From Tistrella mobilis KA081020-065 (GTDB lineage Bacteria > Pseudomonadota > Alphaproteobacteria > Tistrellales > Tistrellaceae): 64,000 nucleotides of DNA. The stretch's first letter is position 1. The number at the start of each line of letters is the position of its first letter. This document shows, piece by piece, positions 1 to 8,176 of the stretch. The stretch lies in NCBI RefSeq assembly GCF_000264455.2, contig NC_017966.1, positions 1 to 64,000 on the forward strand, in the 5' to 3' direction. The notes under the pieces were generated by a model. That model searched no databases. It saw only the letters and a program-made list of their open reading frames with translations, and was not told the origin of the DNA. The translations under genes and the position numbers were made by a program.

Positions 1-1170
1 ATGAAGGCGCTCACCTGGCACGGCAAGGGCGATATCCGCTGCGAAACCGTTCCCGATCCCGCCATCGAACACGGCCGGGACGCGATCATCCGCGTCAGCT
101 CCTGCGCGATCTGCGGATCGGATCTGCACCTCTTTGACGGGGTGATGCCGTCGATGCATCATGGCGACGTGCTGGGGCATGAAGCGATGGGCGAGGTGGT
201 AGAGGTCGGGCGCGACAATCAGGCGCTGTCGGTCGGCGATCGGGTGGTGGTGCCCTTCACCATCTCCTGCGGCGAATGCTTCTTCTGCCGGCGCGGTTTC
301 TTCTCGGGCTGCGAGCGCTCCAACCCCAATGCGGCCGATGCGAAGAAGCTCTGGGGGCAGTCCCCGGCGGGGCTGTTCGGCTATTCCCACCTGCTGGGCG
401 GCTATGCCGGGGGGCAGGCGGAATATCTGCGCGTGCCCTATGCCGATGTCGGGCCGATCCGGGTGCCGGATGGCATGCCCGATGAACAGGCGCTGTTCCT
501 GTCGGATATCTTCCCCACCGGCTATATGGCGGCCGGGTTCTGCGACATCCAGCCCGACGACACCATTGCGGTCTGGGGCTGCGGGCCGGTCGGGCAGATG
601 GCGATCCGCAGCGCCTTTCTGCTGGGGGCCGGCCGGGTGATCGCCATCGACACCGTGCCCGAGCGTCTGGCCATGGCACAGGCCGCCGGGGCGCTGACGC
701 TCGACTTCATGGCCGAGGACATCTACGACCGGATCCAGGAACTGACCCGCGGCCGCGGCGCCGATGCCTGCATCGACGCTGTCGGCACCGAGCCCGAGAC
801 CAGAAGCGGCCTCGATGCCGTGATCGACCGGGTGAAGGTTGCAGCCTTCATGGGCACCGACCGGCCGCATGTGCTGCGTCAGGCGATCCAATGCTGCCGC
901 AATTTCGGCACGGTCTCGATCGTGGGCGTCTATGGCGGGCTGCTCGACAAGATCCCGATGGGTTCGGCGATCAATCGCGGCCTGACCTTCCGCATGGCCC
1001 AGACGCCGGTGCAGCGCTATCTGCCGCGGCTGGTGGAACTGATCACCTCGGGCCGCTTCGATCCCTCTTTCGTGGTCACCCATCAGGCCGGGCTGGATGC
1101 CGGGCCCGATCTCTATGCCACCTTCCGCGACAAGGCCGATGGCTGCGTGAAGGTGATGCTGCGGCCCTGA
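1..1170 (+). CDS. Zinc-dependent alcohol dehydrogenase, glutathione-independent formaldehyde-dehydrogenase-like
   Basis: A 389-residue medium-chain dehydrogenase that oxidises an alcohol with NAD(P)+ in the cytoplasm. The N-terminus ([20 protein letters not shown]) is the usual family start, so the gene is complete although it begins at base 1. CAICGSDLH (around residues 36-44) and [10 protein letters not shown] (59-68) carry the catalytic zinc ligands. A cluster of four cysteines near residues 90-104 ([15 protein letters not shown]) is the structural zinc site. The nucleotide-binding segment is [11 protein letters not shown] near residue 191. The long form with an insert after the structural zinc resembles the glutathione-independent FDH-like branch. 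The true substrate cannot be told. It converges on the tail-module genes and is not part of them. Confidence 0.9.
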   Translation: MKALTWHGKGDIRCETVPDPAIEHGRDAIIRVSSCAICGSDLHLFDGVMPSMHHGDVLGHEAMGEVVEVGRDNQALSVGDRVVVPFTISCGECFFCRRGFFSGCERSNPNAADAKKLWGQSPAGLFGYSHLLGGYAGGQAEYLRVPYADVGPIRVPDGMPDEQALFLSDIFPTGYMAAGFCDIQPDDTIAVWGCGPVGQMAIRSAFLLGAGRVIAIDTVPERLAMAQAAGALTLDFMAEDIYDRIQELTRGRGADACIDAVGTEPETRSGLDAVIDRVKVAAFMGTDRPHVLRQAIQCCRNFGTVSIVGVYGGLLDKIPMGSAINRGLTFRMAQTPVQRYLPRLVELITSGRFDPSFVVTHQAGLDAGPDLYATFRDKADGCVKVMLRP

Positions 1171-1203
1171 GCCCGCCCCGGTTCTGACCGACACGCTTCC
1201 CCT

Positions 1204-2205
1204 CTACCCGGCCCCGTTCTCTTCCTCTGCCGTCGGCGGTTCGCACTCCAGCACCACCCGATATCCCTGGTTGTCCAGCGTATGGGTGGCGGTGACCACC
1301 GACCAGCGGCCATCCACCGGCGTGCGGATGCCTGAGACCTCGACCGGTGTTTCGGCCCGCAGCGCCGCATCGCCGGGAAGGGTGAGGCGCAGCCGACGAC
1401 GGGCGCGTTCTGCGGCTTCGCCGGCGGCCTGGGCGGCGGCCCGGGCGTCCTCTGCCGAGGCGAAGCTGCGCCGGAGCGTGCGTGCCGGGGCCGATGGATC
1501 GGCACCGGGCACCTCCACCCGTTCCGATCGCCGTTCCCCGGTTGCGGTATCGGTATAGGCGGCGATCACCGCGCCATGGGCCGGGCGTTCGGTCTGGGAC
1601 AGCGCCCAGTCGGTCAGCCTTTCGGCCGGCAGGGCGATCGGGTCGAGCAGCTCGCCGCCGGCGCTGCGGCCGCGCGCGGCAGAGACAAACAGCAGCCGGC
1701 CGGCCACCGGCTTCGCCACCGCGTCATGATCCTTCGCCAGCCGGGTCAGCAGGTTCAGGTCGCTCTCACCCGTCTGGTCTACCCGGGTCAGAACCCGGCC
1801 GGCCAGATCTTCGGACACGCGCGGTGTCAGCCCGTGACGGCCGGCGATCCCGGCGACCAGGTCGCCGATCGTGATCCGGTCGCGCCCCAGGGTGCGCGGC
1901 TCCTTCAGGCTGGCGGCAAAGGCGGCGGCGCTGGCGATGATCGTCATGCGGGCCGGCGGGCCGGCATGTTCCAGCCCGTCGACCTGAAACCGGCCCATCA
2001 GCTCGGGCCGGCCCAGCCCCAGCCAGAGGCTGAGGTCGACGCCGGTTCGCGGCCAGGCGATGCGGCTGTCGCGGTCGTCGAGCACGATCCGCAGCGTGTC
2101 GGCATGCATGCCGGCGGCATCGCTGACCGTCAGCGAGATCAGCCGGTCGGCGAGCAGCGGGGTGAGATCGGCATCCCCCGCCGTCAGACGGAAAATCGGG
2201 CGCAT
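1204..2205 (-). CDS. D: Phage late control protein gpD (tail hub)
   Basis: A 333-residue P2 gpD family protein. This protein forms the central hub between tube and spike, equivalent to the gp27-like part of T4. The sequence starts MRPIFRLTAGDADLTPLLADR, matching the usual opening of the family. It contains the segment SDLNLLTRLAKDHDAVAKPV around residue 155, typical of the middle of gpD, and the C-terminal DNQGYRVVLECE. It is the last gene of the tail operon. Its start at 2205 shares one base with the stop of gpX, so the two are translationally coupled. The order U-X-D matches P2. Confidence 0.9.
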   Translation of the reverse strand: MRPIFRLTAGDADLTPLLADRLISLTVSDAAGMHADTLRIVLDDRDSRIAWPRTGVDLSLWLGLGRPELMGRFQVDGLEHAGPPARMTIIASAAAFAASLKEPRTLGRDRITIGDLVAGIAGRHGLTPRVSEDLAGRVLTRVDQTGESDLNLLTRLAKDHDAVAKPVAGRLLFVSAARGRSAGGELLDPIALPAERLTDWALSQTERPAHGAVIAAYTDTATGERRSERVEVPGADPSAPARTLRRSFASAEDARAAAQAAGEAAERARRRLRLTLPGDAALRAETPVEVSGIRTPVDGRWSVVTATHTLDNQGYRVVLECEPPTAEEENGAG

Positions 2206-2432
2206 CAGTCCCAGAGCCTCACCCGTTCGCGCGCCACCGGAATGGTGCGTCCGGCCGTCGCTCGCGGCAGATCGGGCAGCAGCACGGCAAGGTTGGCAGG
2301 ATAGACCGGGCCCTTCGCGGCCAGGCCCGGATTGGCGGCCAGCACCTCGGCCACCACGTCATGGCGGCCGTAATGCCGCCAGCAGATGCGGTCGAGCACA
2401 TCGCCGTCGATGGTGCGGTAGAGCGTGGTCAT
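2205..2432 (-). CDS. X: Phage tail protein gpX (LysM-like)
   Basis: A 75-residue protein of the P2 gpX family. The sequence TIDGDVLDRICWRHYGRHD is the short LysM-like fold found in these proteins, followed by LAANPGLAAKGPVYPANLAVLLPDLP. In P2-like tails, gpX is a small protein needed for tail assembly near the baseplate. It overlaps the end of the gpU-like gene by four bases (2429-2432) and touches the start of gpD, so U, X and D form one translational unit. Confidence 0.9.
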   Translation of the reverse strand: MTTLYRTIDGDVLDRICWRHYGRHDVVAEVLAANPGLAAKGPVYPANLAVLLPDLPRATAGRTIPVARERVRLWD

Positions 2433-3679
2433 GCGGCCTCCGAGGTGGGGTCGTCCTCGCCATAATAGGCGAGCGAAATCTGCAGATCGATCGCCCGGGC
2501 AAGGCCGCCCGGCCCGAAGACCCGGCCGGTCTCATCGATGCGGGTGATGACCCAGAAGCCCAGCACGCGGCCGTCGGACAGGGTGAAGAGCAGCGGCTGC
2601 CCTTCGGCTGCCATCGCACGCAGCTGCTCGATCTGGCCGGTCCCGCCGCGCCACCAGGGATGAAGGGTGGCCGGCAGGGTGATCTCGTCGGTGCCGGGGC
2701 CCACATATTGCAGGGCAGGGGCGCGGCCGATCCGGTCCTGTGCCGGCCACCGCCAGGCGGTTGCGCGGCGGAGTTCAGTATAGGCCACCGTGGACAGGCC
2801 GAAGCCGAACCGGCCGAGCCGGGCAAGCTGGGCCGGTACGATGCCGGCCGCCTCGGCGATGCCGCCGAGCGCCGCCGCCACCCCGGGCGGGACATAGATG
2901 GTCGCCGCCACCTGCGCGACGACGCCATCTGCCGCCGCCATCGCGCTCCGGACCCGGCCGTGAAGATCCAGCCGGCCGGCGGCCCGGCCCAGCATCGCCC
3001 CCAGATCCGATCCCGCCGCCATGCCGTCCGGCAGCCCGTCGCGTGCCACGCTTTCCAGCGCGGCCAGCATCGGGTCGGCAGCTCCGGGGGCAAGACCGTT
3101 CATCCAGCCGAGCATCACCCCGGCTGTGGCATCGGCCCGACCCTGGCCGCGCAGCATCACCTGGGCGGCGGCCCCGACCGCGTCGACCAGCGCCATGCCT
3201 TTCAGCCCCAGCCGCGGCGCTGCCGCCAGAAGCCGCGGCAGATCGGCCGCGAGTGCCCGCATCGCGACTGGCCGATCGCCGGTCCCGTCGTCGGCGGTGA
3301 GGGTGGATTGCAGCAGCCGGTCCCAGGCGGCGGCCATATCGCTGCCCGGGATCTTCGCCTGCTGCATCAGGCTCGCCGACACCGCAATCGTCTCGTCGAG
3401 CGCCACCCCGGCCGCGAGGGCCGCAAGCGCCGAGGGCCTGAGGGCCAGCAGGGCGCCGGACAGCGCCGTGCCGCGGCCGACAAGCCAGGTCAGCGCCCCG
3501 GTCAGGGCATCGGGGTCCTGACCGCTTTCCGCCTGGATGCGGAGGATGGCGGAAACGGTGTCGTCGAAGGCGCGACGCTGGGCCGCAGTGGCGCCGCCGC
3601 CGGGTTCCAGCAGATGGGGGGCAACGCCCACCAGGGCGGCGATGCGGCGCCGGATGCCCGGATCAGAGATCGTGGTCAT
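2429..3679 (-). CDS. gpU-like tail protein with long helical N-terminal extension
   Basis: The C-terminal ~140 residues (from about LGRFGFGLSTVAYTELRRA to YYGEDD) match P2 gpU, the tail terminator/completion protein, which is normally about 160 residues. Here 416 residues are encoded, and the ~250 N-terminal residues are Ala/Leu-rich helix that resembles the repetitive core of tail tape-measure proteins (for example ALAALAAGVALDETIAVSAS). I chose the ATG at 3679 because GGGGAG lies six bases upstream; an in-frame ATG at 3697 has no such site. The start overlaps the tape-measure stop by 17 bases. The gpU assignment is firm. The tape-measure-like nature of the extension is an inference from composition and pattern. 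Confidence 0.8.
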   Translation of the reverse strand: MTTISDPGIRRRIAALVGVAPHLLEPGGGATAAQRRAFDDTVSAILRIQAESGQDPDALTGALTWLVGRGTALSGALLALRPSALAALAAGVALDETIAVSASLMQQAKIPGSDMAAAWDRLLQSTLTADDGTGDRPVAMRALAADLPRLLAAAPRLGLKGMALVDAVGAAAQVMLRGQGRADATAGVMLGWMNGLAPGAADPMLAALESVARDGLPDGMAAGSDLGAMLGRAAGRLDLHGRVRSAMAAADGVVAQVAATIYVPPGVAAALGGIAEAAGIVPAQLARLGRFGFGLSTVAYTELRRATAWRWPAQDRIGRAPALQYVGPGTDEITLPATLHPWWRGGTGQIEQLRAMAAEGQPLLFTLSDGRVLGFWVITRIDETGRVFGPGGLARAIDLQISLAYYGEDDPTSEAA

Positions 3680-5381
3680 AAAGCACTCCCCAGTCATTGT
3701 TCAGGACGCCCTGCCGGAATTCCGACGCGATGCGCTGGCCATCGGCGGGGCCGGTGACGTTGATCGTCACGTTCCAGGTGTGGCTGATGGCGGGTGGTGT
3801 ATGGCCGGTGGCAGTCATGACCGGTTGAGGCGGCATCAGTTGTGGCAGGGGCGCCACCTGCTCTTCGGTCCCGTCCTGACGGATGATCCCACCGTCGAAG
3901 GAGGGCATGGGCAGAGAGACGACGTTGCCGTGCGAACCCGCCCGATCGGTGCTGGCCCCGCTCAAAAGCTCGTTGCCGGTTGCGACGATATCGTCCCAGA
4001 AGTAGACGATGAGGCCGGTTGCGGCCAGGGCTGCCAGAACCTGGGGTTTGGCGACGGTTGACATGACCACGGGGCCGATAAGAGGCATCAACCAGCGCAT
4101 GATCCCGGCGCCGCTACCCAGTCGGGCGATCAGACCGCCAGCCGTCTTTGCCACCCCGCCGACCCGGCCCGCCACGCCGCCGACCGTTCCCGCCACCGTC
4201 GCAGTACCCGCGGCCAGGACCAGTGCCGAGGTCAGCCCGGGCATGGCCTCGATCAGCCGGTTGATGCCGTTCAGCAGGTCGGTCACCACGTCGGCGATGC
4301 GGGCAAGATCCGGTTCCATCGCAGTCAACAGGGTGGATACGCTGCCTTCCCAGGCGGCGGTCATGCGCTGGACGGAACCGCCAGCGCTTTCGCCCACACG
4401 CGCCGCCGCCGCTTCCAGCGATCCCGGCGGTGCGCCCTGTGCCACGCCGCCGCGCCCGGGCAGGCCGGCACCTGCGCTCAGCACGCTGGTGCGCAGCCGA
4501 TCGTAATCTTCGCCGCCGGTCATCAGGCGAGCGGCTGTGCTGGCCGCCAGTTCATCGCCGAACAGCGCATCCAGATCCGGCAGATTGCCGCCGGTCGCGC
4601 GGCGGATGTCGTCGAGCACCCGGCGCAGCGGATCGGCGCCCGTTGCCTGTGCAGCCTGGACCGCGGCCCGGATATCGACGCCCAGCGCATCGGCACGTGT
4701 CGACACCGCCCGGCTTTTCAGCGCCTGCAGCAGGGCGGCCATGCCAGCGGTCGCTTCGGCACCGTCAGCGCCTGCGATCTGAAGGGCGGCGGCCAGGCTG
4801 GCGACGCCGCCGGTACCGGTCAGACCGATCCCGGCTGCCGTGCCGGCAAGGGCGGGCAGGGCAGGGACGGCGCTGCGGAAGTCGGTGACCCGGCCCGCCA
4901 CGCCGGCACGGTTCAGCATCTCGAAGGCGATGCCGATCTCTGCCGGATCCAGTGCCATCTCGCGGGCGAGGCCGATGGCGCCGCCGGTCAGCGCCTCCAC
5001 CCCGGCGCCGGTGGCCTGATCGGTCCGGGCGATCACCTGCACGGTTTCCAGCGCCCCGGCCGGGTCGGTGCGGTTACGCACCAGCACCTCGAAGGCGGCG
5101 GTGAGACGGGCTGCATCTCCGCCGGTCTGTGTCGCCGTCTCGTTCAGCGGCGCTATATAGCTCGTCAGGGTGTCGGGTGCGGTGCCGGTGATCGTGGCCA
5201 GCCTCTGCAGCCGGGTCGAGACCTCGATCGCGGGGCCCATTGCGTTCAGAATGCCCGAGGCAAAGCCGGTCACCCGCCCCAGATCGTCATAGGTCTGGCG
5301 AATGCCCTCGCCATAGCGCCGCACCGCCGCGGCGATCACCTCGGCGCGGTCGGCAGCTGCGGGCGCGCTGTTCTCTGCCAT
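3663..5381 (-). CDS. T: Phage tail tape-measure protein (gpT)
   Basis: A 572-residue tape-measure protein; it sets tail length and fills the tube before firing. It is mostly predicted helix with Ala/Gly-rich hydrophobic stretches near residues 395-470 (MPGLTSALVLAAGTATVAGT and GPVVMSTVAKPQVLAALAAT), as expected. The N-terminal third has the TP901-type core pattern. The C-terminus (HTWNVTINVTGPADGQRIAS) is the common tape-measure end. It is shorter than P2 gpT (815 residues), implying a shorter tail if the scaling holds. It starts 14 bases after the E' stop with GGAGA just upstream. The next gene carries a second tape-measure-like segment. Confidence 0.85.
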   Translation of the reverse strand: MAENSAPAAADRAEVIAAAVRRYGEGIRQTYDDLGRVTGFASGILNAMGPAIEVSTRLQRLATITGTAPDTLTSYIAPLNETATQTGGDAARLTAAFEVLVRNRTDPAGALETVQVIARTDQATGAGVEALTGGAIGLAREMALDPAEIGIAFEMLNRAGVAGRVTDFRSAVPALPALAGTAAGIGLTGTGGVASLAAALQIAGADGAEATAGMAALLQALKSRAVSTRADALGVDIRAAVQAAQATGADPLRRVLDDIRRATGGNLPDLDALFGDELAASTAARLMTGGEDYDRLRTSVLSAGAGLPGRGGVAQGAPPGSLEAAAARVGESAGGSVQRMTAAWEGSVSTLLTAMEPDLARIADVVTDLLNGINRLIEAMPGLTSALVLAAGTATVAGTVGGVAGRVGGVAKTAGGLIARLGSGAGIMRWLMPLIGPVVMSTVAKPQVLAALAATGLIVYFWDDIVATGNELLSGASTDRAGSHGNVVSLPMPSFDGGIIRQDGTEEQVAPLPQLMPPQPVMTATGHTPPAISHTWNVTINVTGPADGQRIASEFRQGVLNNDWGVLYDHDL

Positions 5382-5394
5382 GGGATGTCTCCGG

Positions 5395-5834
5395 TCATCT
5401 GCGGGATGGCGTGGTGCCGCGCATCTGCGGCGTCAGAATCAGATGGGCACGGGCGATCGCCCGGCGGTGCCAGGCAATCGCCTCGTCCAGCGTCAGGGCG
5501 GACAGCTCGGATGGCTGCCAGCCGAAGATCAGCGCGAGGTCGGCTGCGAGGTCGTCGGGGTCGACCCGGAGCCGCTGCCGAAAAAACCCAGCAGACCCAC
5601 GCAGAGCCGGGTGAAGTCGGCGGGATCGAGCCCATCGACCACGGCGGGGTCCAGCACCGGCGTCGAGGTGCGCGAGATCAGCTCGGCCACGGCGCCCACC
5701 TCCATCTGGTAGACGTCGAGCAGCTTCACGCCGCGCAGCTGGCCGATCCGCGGCCGGGTCAGCACGATCTGGTCGGTGGGCACGCCGTCGACGGTGACGG
5801 GCGTGTCGAGGCGGATGGTCACGGTGTCGGTCAT
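5395..5834 (-). CDS. gpE+E' tail assembly chaperone made by -1 frameshift
   Basis: If ribosomes slip back one base at the GGGTTTT heptamer (5589-5583), translation of gpE continues in a frame that has no start codon of its own, ending at the TGA at 5397-5395. The extension of about 62 residues reads DDLAADLALIFGWQPSELSA and then LTLDEAIAWHRRAIARAHLI. This resembles the P2 GpE' family, whose members have the pattern IFHW...M.L.EL..WRE. The fusion would be 146 residues. P2 and lambda (G/GT) make tail assembly chaperones this way. The extension ends 13 bases before the tape-measure start, which is its expected position. Confidence 0.85.
5529..5834 (-). CDS. E: Tail assembly chaperone gpE (unshifted product)
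   Basis: A 101-residue protein beginning MTDTVTIRLDTPVTVDGVPT, with LTRPRIGQLRGVKLLDVYQM and DFTRLCVGLLGFF. It matches the P2 gpE / Phage_TAC tail chaperone family, whose members start with a short beta strand and contain the phrase 'LR.P..G.L'. In P2 this protein coats the tape measure during tail assembly. It lies between the tube protein and the tape measure, as in P2. The last 17 codons downstream of the slippery site would be made only in the unshifted form. Confidence 0.88.
   Translation of the reverse strand: MTDTVTIRLDTPVTVDGVPTDQIVLTRPRIGQLRGVKLLDVYQMEVGAVAELISRTSTPVLDPAVVDGLDPADFTRLCVGLLGFFGSGSGSTPTTSQPTSR
5583..5589 (-). promoter_or_regulatory. -1 ribosomal frameshift slippery site GGGTTTT
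   Basis: In the gpE reading frame the codons are CTG-GGT-TTT-TTC. This makes G-GGT-TTT a perfect X-XXY-YYZ heptamer. Slipping back one base re-pairs as GGG-TTT and opens the E' frame. It lies 55 bases before the gpE stop codon. A self-complementary GGGTCGACCC follows downstream and may or may not act as a stimulator. Confidence 0.85.
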
Positions 5835-5915
5835 GGCGGAAGATCCTGACGTGGAGAAAGGGGGGGGGGAGGGAAGGCGGGGCCGGCGATCTGCGGCCCC
5901 GCCTTCCGGTCCGGA

Positions 5916-6419
5916 TCAGACGCCGAGCGCCGTGCGCAGATCGGACATCTGGTCGATACCGCCAATGCGGCGGACCATGTTGAGCGCGTCGATTTCCACC
6001 AGCTCCCGTCCGCCGATGGTCAGCCGGTAATAGCTGAGGGCCGCGGTGTAGGTGGTGGCGGCGCTTTCACCCGGCGTCCAGTCGCCGGGATCGACGGCCT
6101 TCCAGCGGCCGCGCATGTCGACCACGATGGTTTCGGCCTCGGTACCGTCCGAGGCCGCACCACGGGCGGTGATGCCGATCTCGGCGCCGAACAGGCCGAA
6201 ATGCTCGATCATGGTCGCGGACAGCTCGGCCAGTTCGAAACTGGCTTCCAGCTTTTCGAGCCCCATGTCGATCTCGACCGGCAGATCCATGCCGCCGGCA
6301 CGGAAATCTTCGGTCTTGACCGTCAGCTTGGGCAGGGTGAGCTTGGTCGCGCGGCCGAGATACCCCCGGCCGTCGACATAAAGCGCGCAGGCGCGCAGGA
6401 TCTTGGGCAGCGTTGCCAC
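5916..6419 (-). CDS. FII: Phage major tail tube protein (FII)
   Basis: A 167-residue P2 FII family protein forming the inner tube of the contractile tail. It opens MATLPKILRACALYVDGRGY, as family members do ('P..L....ly.dG..y.G'). It contains LPKLTVKTEDFRAGGMDLPV and ends with the usual LVEIDALNMVRRIGGID, close to the common 'id.ln.i..vnG.D' ending. Length is typical. It follows the sheath gene by 91 bases. The 81-base gap to gpE holds a G-run but no clear terminator. Confidence 0.93.
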   Translation of the reverse strand: MATLPKILRACALYVDGRGYLGRATKLTLPKLTVKTEDFRAGGMDLPVEIDMGLEKLEASFELAELSATMIEHFGLFGAEIGITARGAASDGTEAETIVVDMRGRWKAVDPGDWTPGESAATTYTAALSYYRLTIGGRELVEIDALNMVRRIGGIDQMSDLRTALGV

Positions 6420-6510
6420 GGAAAATCGCCTCTCTGTTCAGGGCGGATCGGGAAGGTGGAATGGCCGCCCGCCGCGCGGGAGCCGCCGCACGGCGGGGCA
6501 GGCTTTCCAC

Positions 6511-7686
6511 TCAGACGGCGAGCGCTTCGGTCCAGTACTCGGCGTTGCGATGGGCGCGGAAGGTCAGGCGCTCCAGCGGTGCCGGCGGCTCGATGTCGAA
6601 ATCGACATAGAGCTTGCCCGCCTGAAGGGTGGCCGGCGTGTTCAGGTCCGGGTCCAGCCAGGCCTTGCCGCCGACGATGGCGCCCAGCGCGATCAGCTCG
6701 CGCAGATAGGCGTTCACGCTGCCTTCGATATCGGCGAAGAGCTGGCGCGACAGCGGCCGGTCCATCGCCCAGAGCAGGGCGCGTTCGATGCTGTCATAGA
6801 TCAGGTCCGCGGTACGGCGCACCGGCAGGAACTGCCAGAGCGGATCCTGCGCCGTGGTGCGGTTGCCCCACAGGCGGAAGCCGTTGTTGCGGATGATCGT
6901 GGCGATCTTCGCTTCGTTCAGCAGGTTGGATTCCGAATTCGAATCCGACAGCGCGAAATCGACCGGGCGCGAGATGCCGACGATGCCGGCGATCTCGTGA
7001 TTGCTGGGCGACCACCAGAAGCCACGCTCGTTGTCGATCCGGGCGATCAGCCCGGCAACGCGGGCAGAGGCGGGCTCTGCCACGGCAGCATCGGTTTCCT
7101 GCGACCAGACCATGACCTTGGGGTCGACGACGAACAGGCGGTCGGAGCCGAGCGACTGGCCATAGGTCAGGGCGGCGGCCGTGGTGGTGGCCGGGCCGTC
7201 GGCGATCACCACCGCCCGCATCGACGGCGCGACCGACAGCAGGGCCGCGACCACCGGGTTGGCGGGTGTGCCGCCATCGGTGCCCTGATGGGTGAAGCCG
7301 GTGGCGATCAGGATGCGCGGCGAGGCGCCGAGTACGGCCTGTGCCGCCTTCAGCGCGTGCACGCCGGTGCCGTCGAGGCTGCTGCCGGCGACATTGCCCA
7401 GCGTGTCGGCCTCGTCGGTGCCTTCGGTGACGCGGATCACCGCGACCACGGCGCCGGCCTGGTCATAGATGCCGGCCAGTGCCTTGGGCAGGCTGCCGCT
7501 GTCGCCCAGGCCGGCGAGCTGGCGGCGATTGGTCACCAGCACGGGCGTGTCGAGCGGCCAGTCGGCGGCGACCGCGTCGGGTGCGGTGCCGATCAGGCCG
7601 ATCACCGAGGAGCGGACGGTCTGGATCGGCCGGATGCCGTCGTCGACCTCAAGCACCTCGATGCCATGGAGGAAATCGGTGGCCAT
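6511..7686 (-). CDS. FI: Phage contractile tail sheath protein (FI)
   Basis: A 391-residue sheath subunit, the usual P2 FI length. MATDFLHGIEVLEVDDGIRP is a typical start. Family landmarks are SSVIGLIGTAPDA near residue 27, GFWWSPSNHEIAGIVGISRP around residues 222-241, LLNEAKIATIIRNNGFRLWGNRT around 252-274 and LQAGKLYVDFDIEPPAPLERL near the C-terminus. Sheath subunits form the outer layer that contracts to drive the tube into the target cell. A sheath confirms the tail is contractile (myovirus/R-type) rather than flexible. Confidence 0.95.
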   Translation of the reverse strand: MATDFLHGIEVLEVDDGIRPIQTVRSSVIGLIGTAPDAVAADWPLDTPVLVTNRRQLAGLGDSGSLPKALAGIYDQAGAVVAVIRVTEGTDEADTLGNVAGSSLDGTGVHALKAAQAVLGASPRILIATGFTHQGTDGGTPANPVVAALLSVAPSMRAVVIADGPATTTAAALTYGQSLGSDRLFVVDPKVMVWSQETDAAVAEPASARVAGLIARIDNERGFWWSPSNHEIAGIVGISRPVDFALSDSNSESNLLNEAKIATIIRNNGFRLWGNRTTAQDPLWQFLPVRRTADLIYDSIERALLWAMDRPLSRQLFADIEGSVNAYLRELIALGAIVGGKAWLDPDLNTPATLQAGKLYVDFDIEPPAPLERLTFRAHRNAEYWTEALAV

Positions 7687-7689
7687 GGA

Positions 7690-8166
7690 TCAGTATCCCC
7701 TGAGTGCGGTGCGCGCCGCGGTCACGGCGGCCTCGATCGCGGTGGCATCGTCCAGCAGGTCCAGACCCTGCTTGGCCGAGACGCGGATGGCCTCGATATT
7801 GGCGGCGGCAGCGATCCAGGCGGTGCGGGCGGCCAGGATCTCGTCGGCCAGCGCGGCCACGGTCATGGCGCGGGCCTGGGCCTCGGCCGTCAGCATCGGC
7901 CAGGCCGAGGCGTCGGCCGGCCGGCCGGCCGCGACGAAGGCCGCGGCGGCTTCCGCCTTCATCTGGTAAATGCCGTCCTGGCCGGCGAGCGGGCTGGCAT
8001 GGCGGCCACGGGCGGCAACCGCAGCCGCGTCGATCGCGCGCCGGCCCTGTTCGCGGGCATCCTGAAGCGCGGCTGCGGCATAAACCCCGGCTGGCAGGCC
8101 CAGCATGGCCGCAGCATCGGCATCGGTCACGCCGGCATAGCGGCGCCCGTCATAGATGATATCCAT
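7690..8166 (-). CDS. Tail fibre assembly protein-like (DUF4376-type)
   Basis: A 158-residue protein beginning MDIIYDGRRYAGVTDADAAA. The Ala-rich second half (AIDAAAVAARGRHASPLAGQ ... ILAARTAWIAAAANIEAIR) looks like the DUF4376 domain common in putative fibre-assembly proteins. I chose the ATG at 8166 over an upstream in-frame ATG at 8223. That upstream start would run far into the fibre gene, and GAGG lies before 8166. It sits between the sheath and the second fibre gene, where a fibre chaperone would be expected. The family match is by pattern only. Confidence 0.6.
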   Translation of the reverse strand: MDIIYDGRRYAGVTDADAAAMLGLPAGVYAAAALQDAREQGRRAIDAAAVAARGRHASPLAGQDGIYQMKAEAAAAFVAAGRPADASAWPMLTAEAQARAMTVAALADEILAARTAWIAAAANIEAIRVSAKQGLDLLDDATAIEAAVTAARTALRGY

Positions 8167-8176
8167 AGGGGAAGCC

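Noticed and set aside
5336-5635. Separate 99-codon gene after gpE
   Set aside because: It is in a third frame, is Arg/Pro-rich and lies over the E' extension, which has real family sequence.
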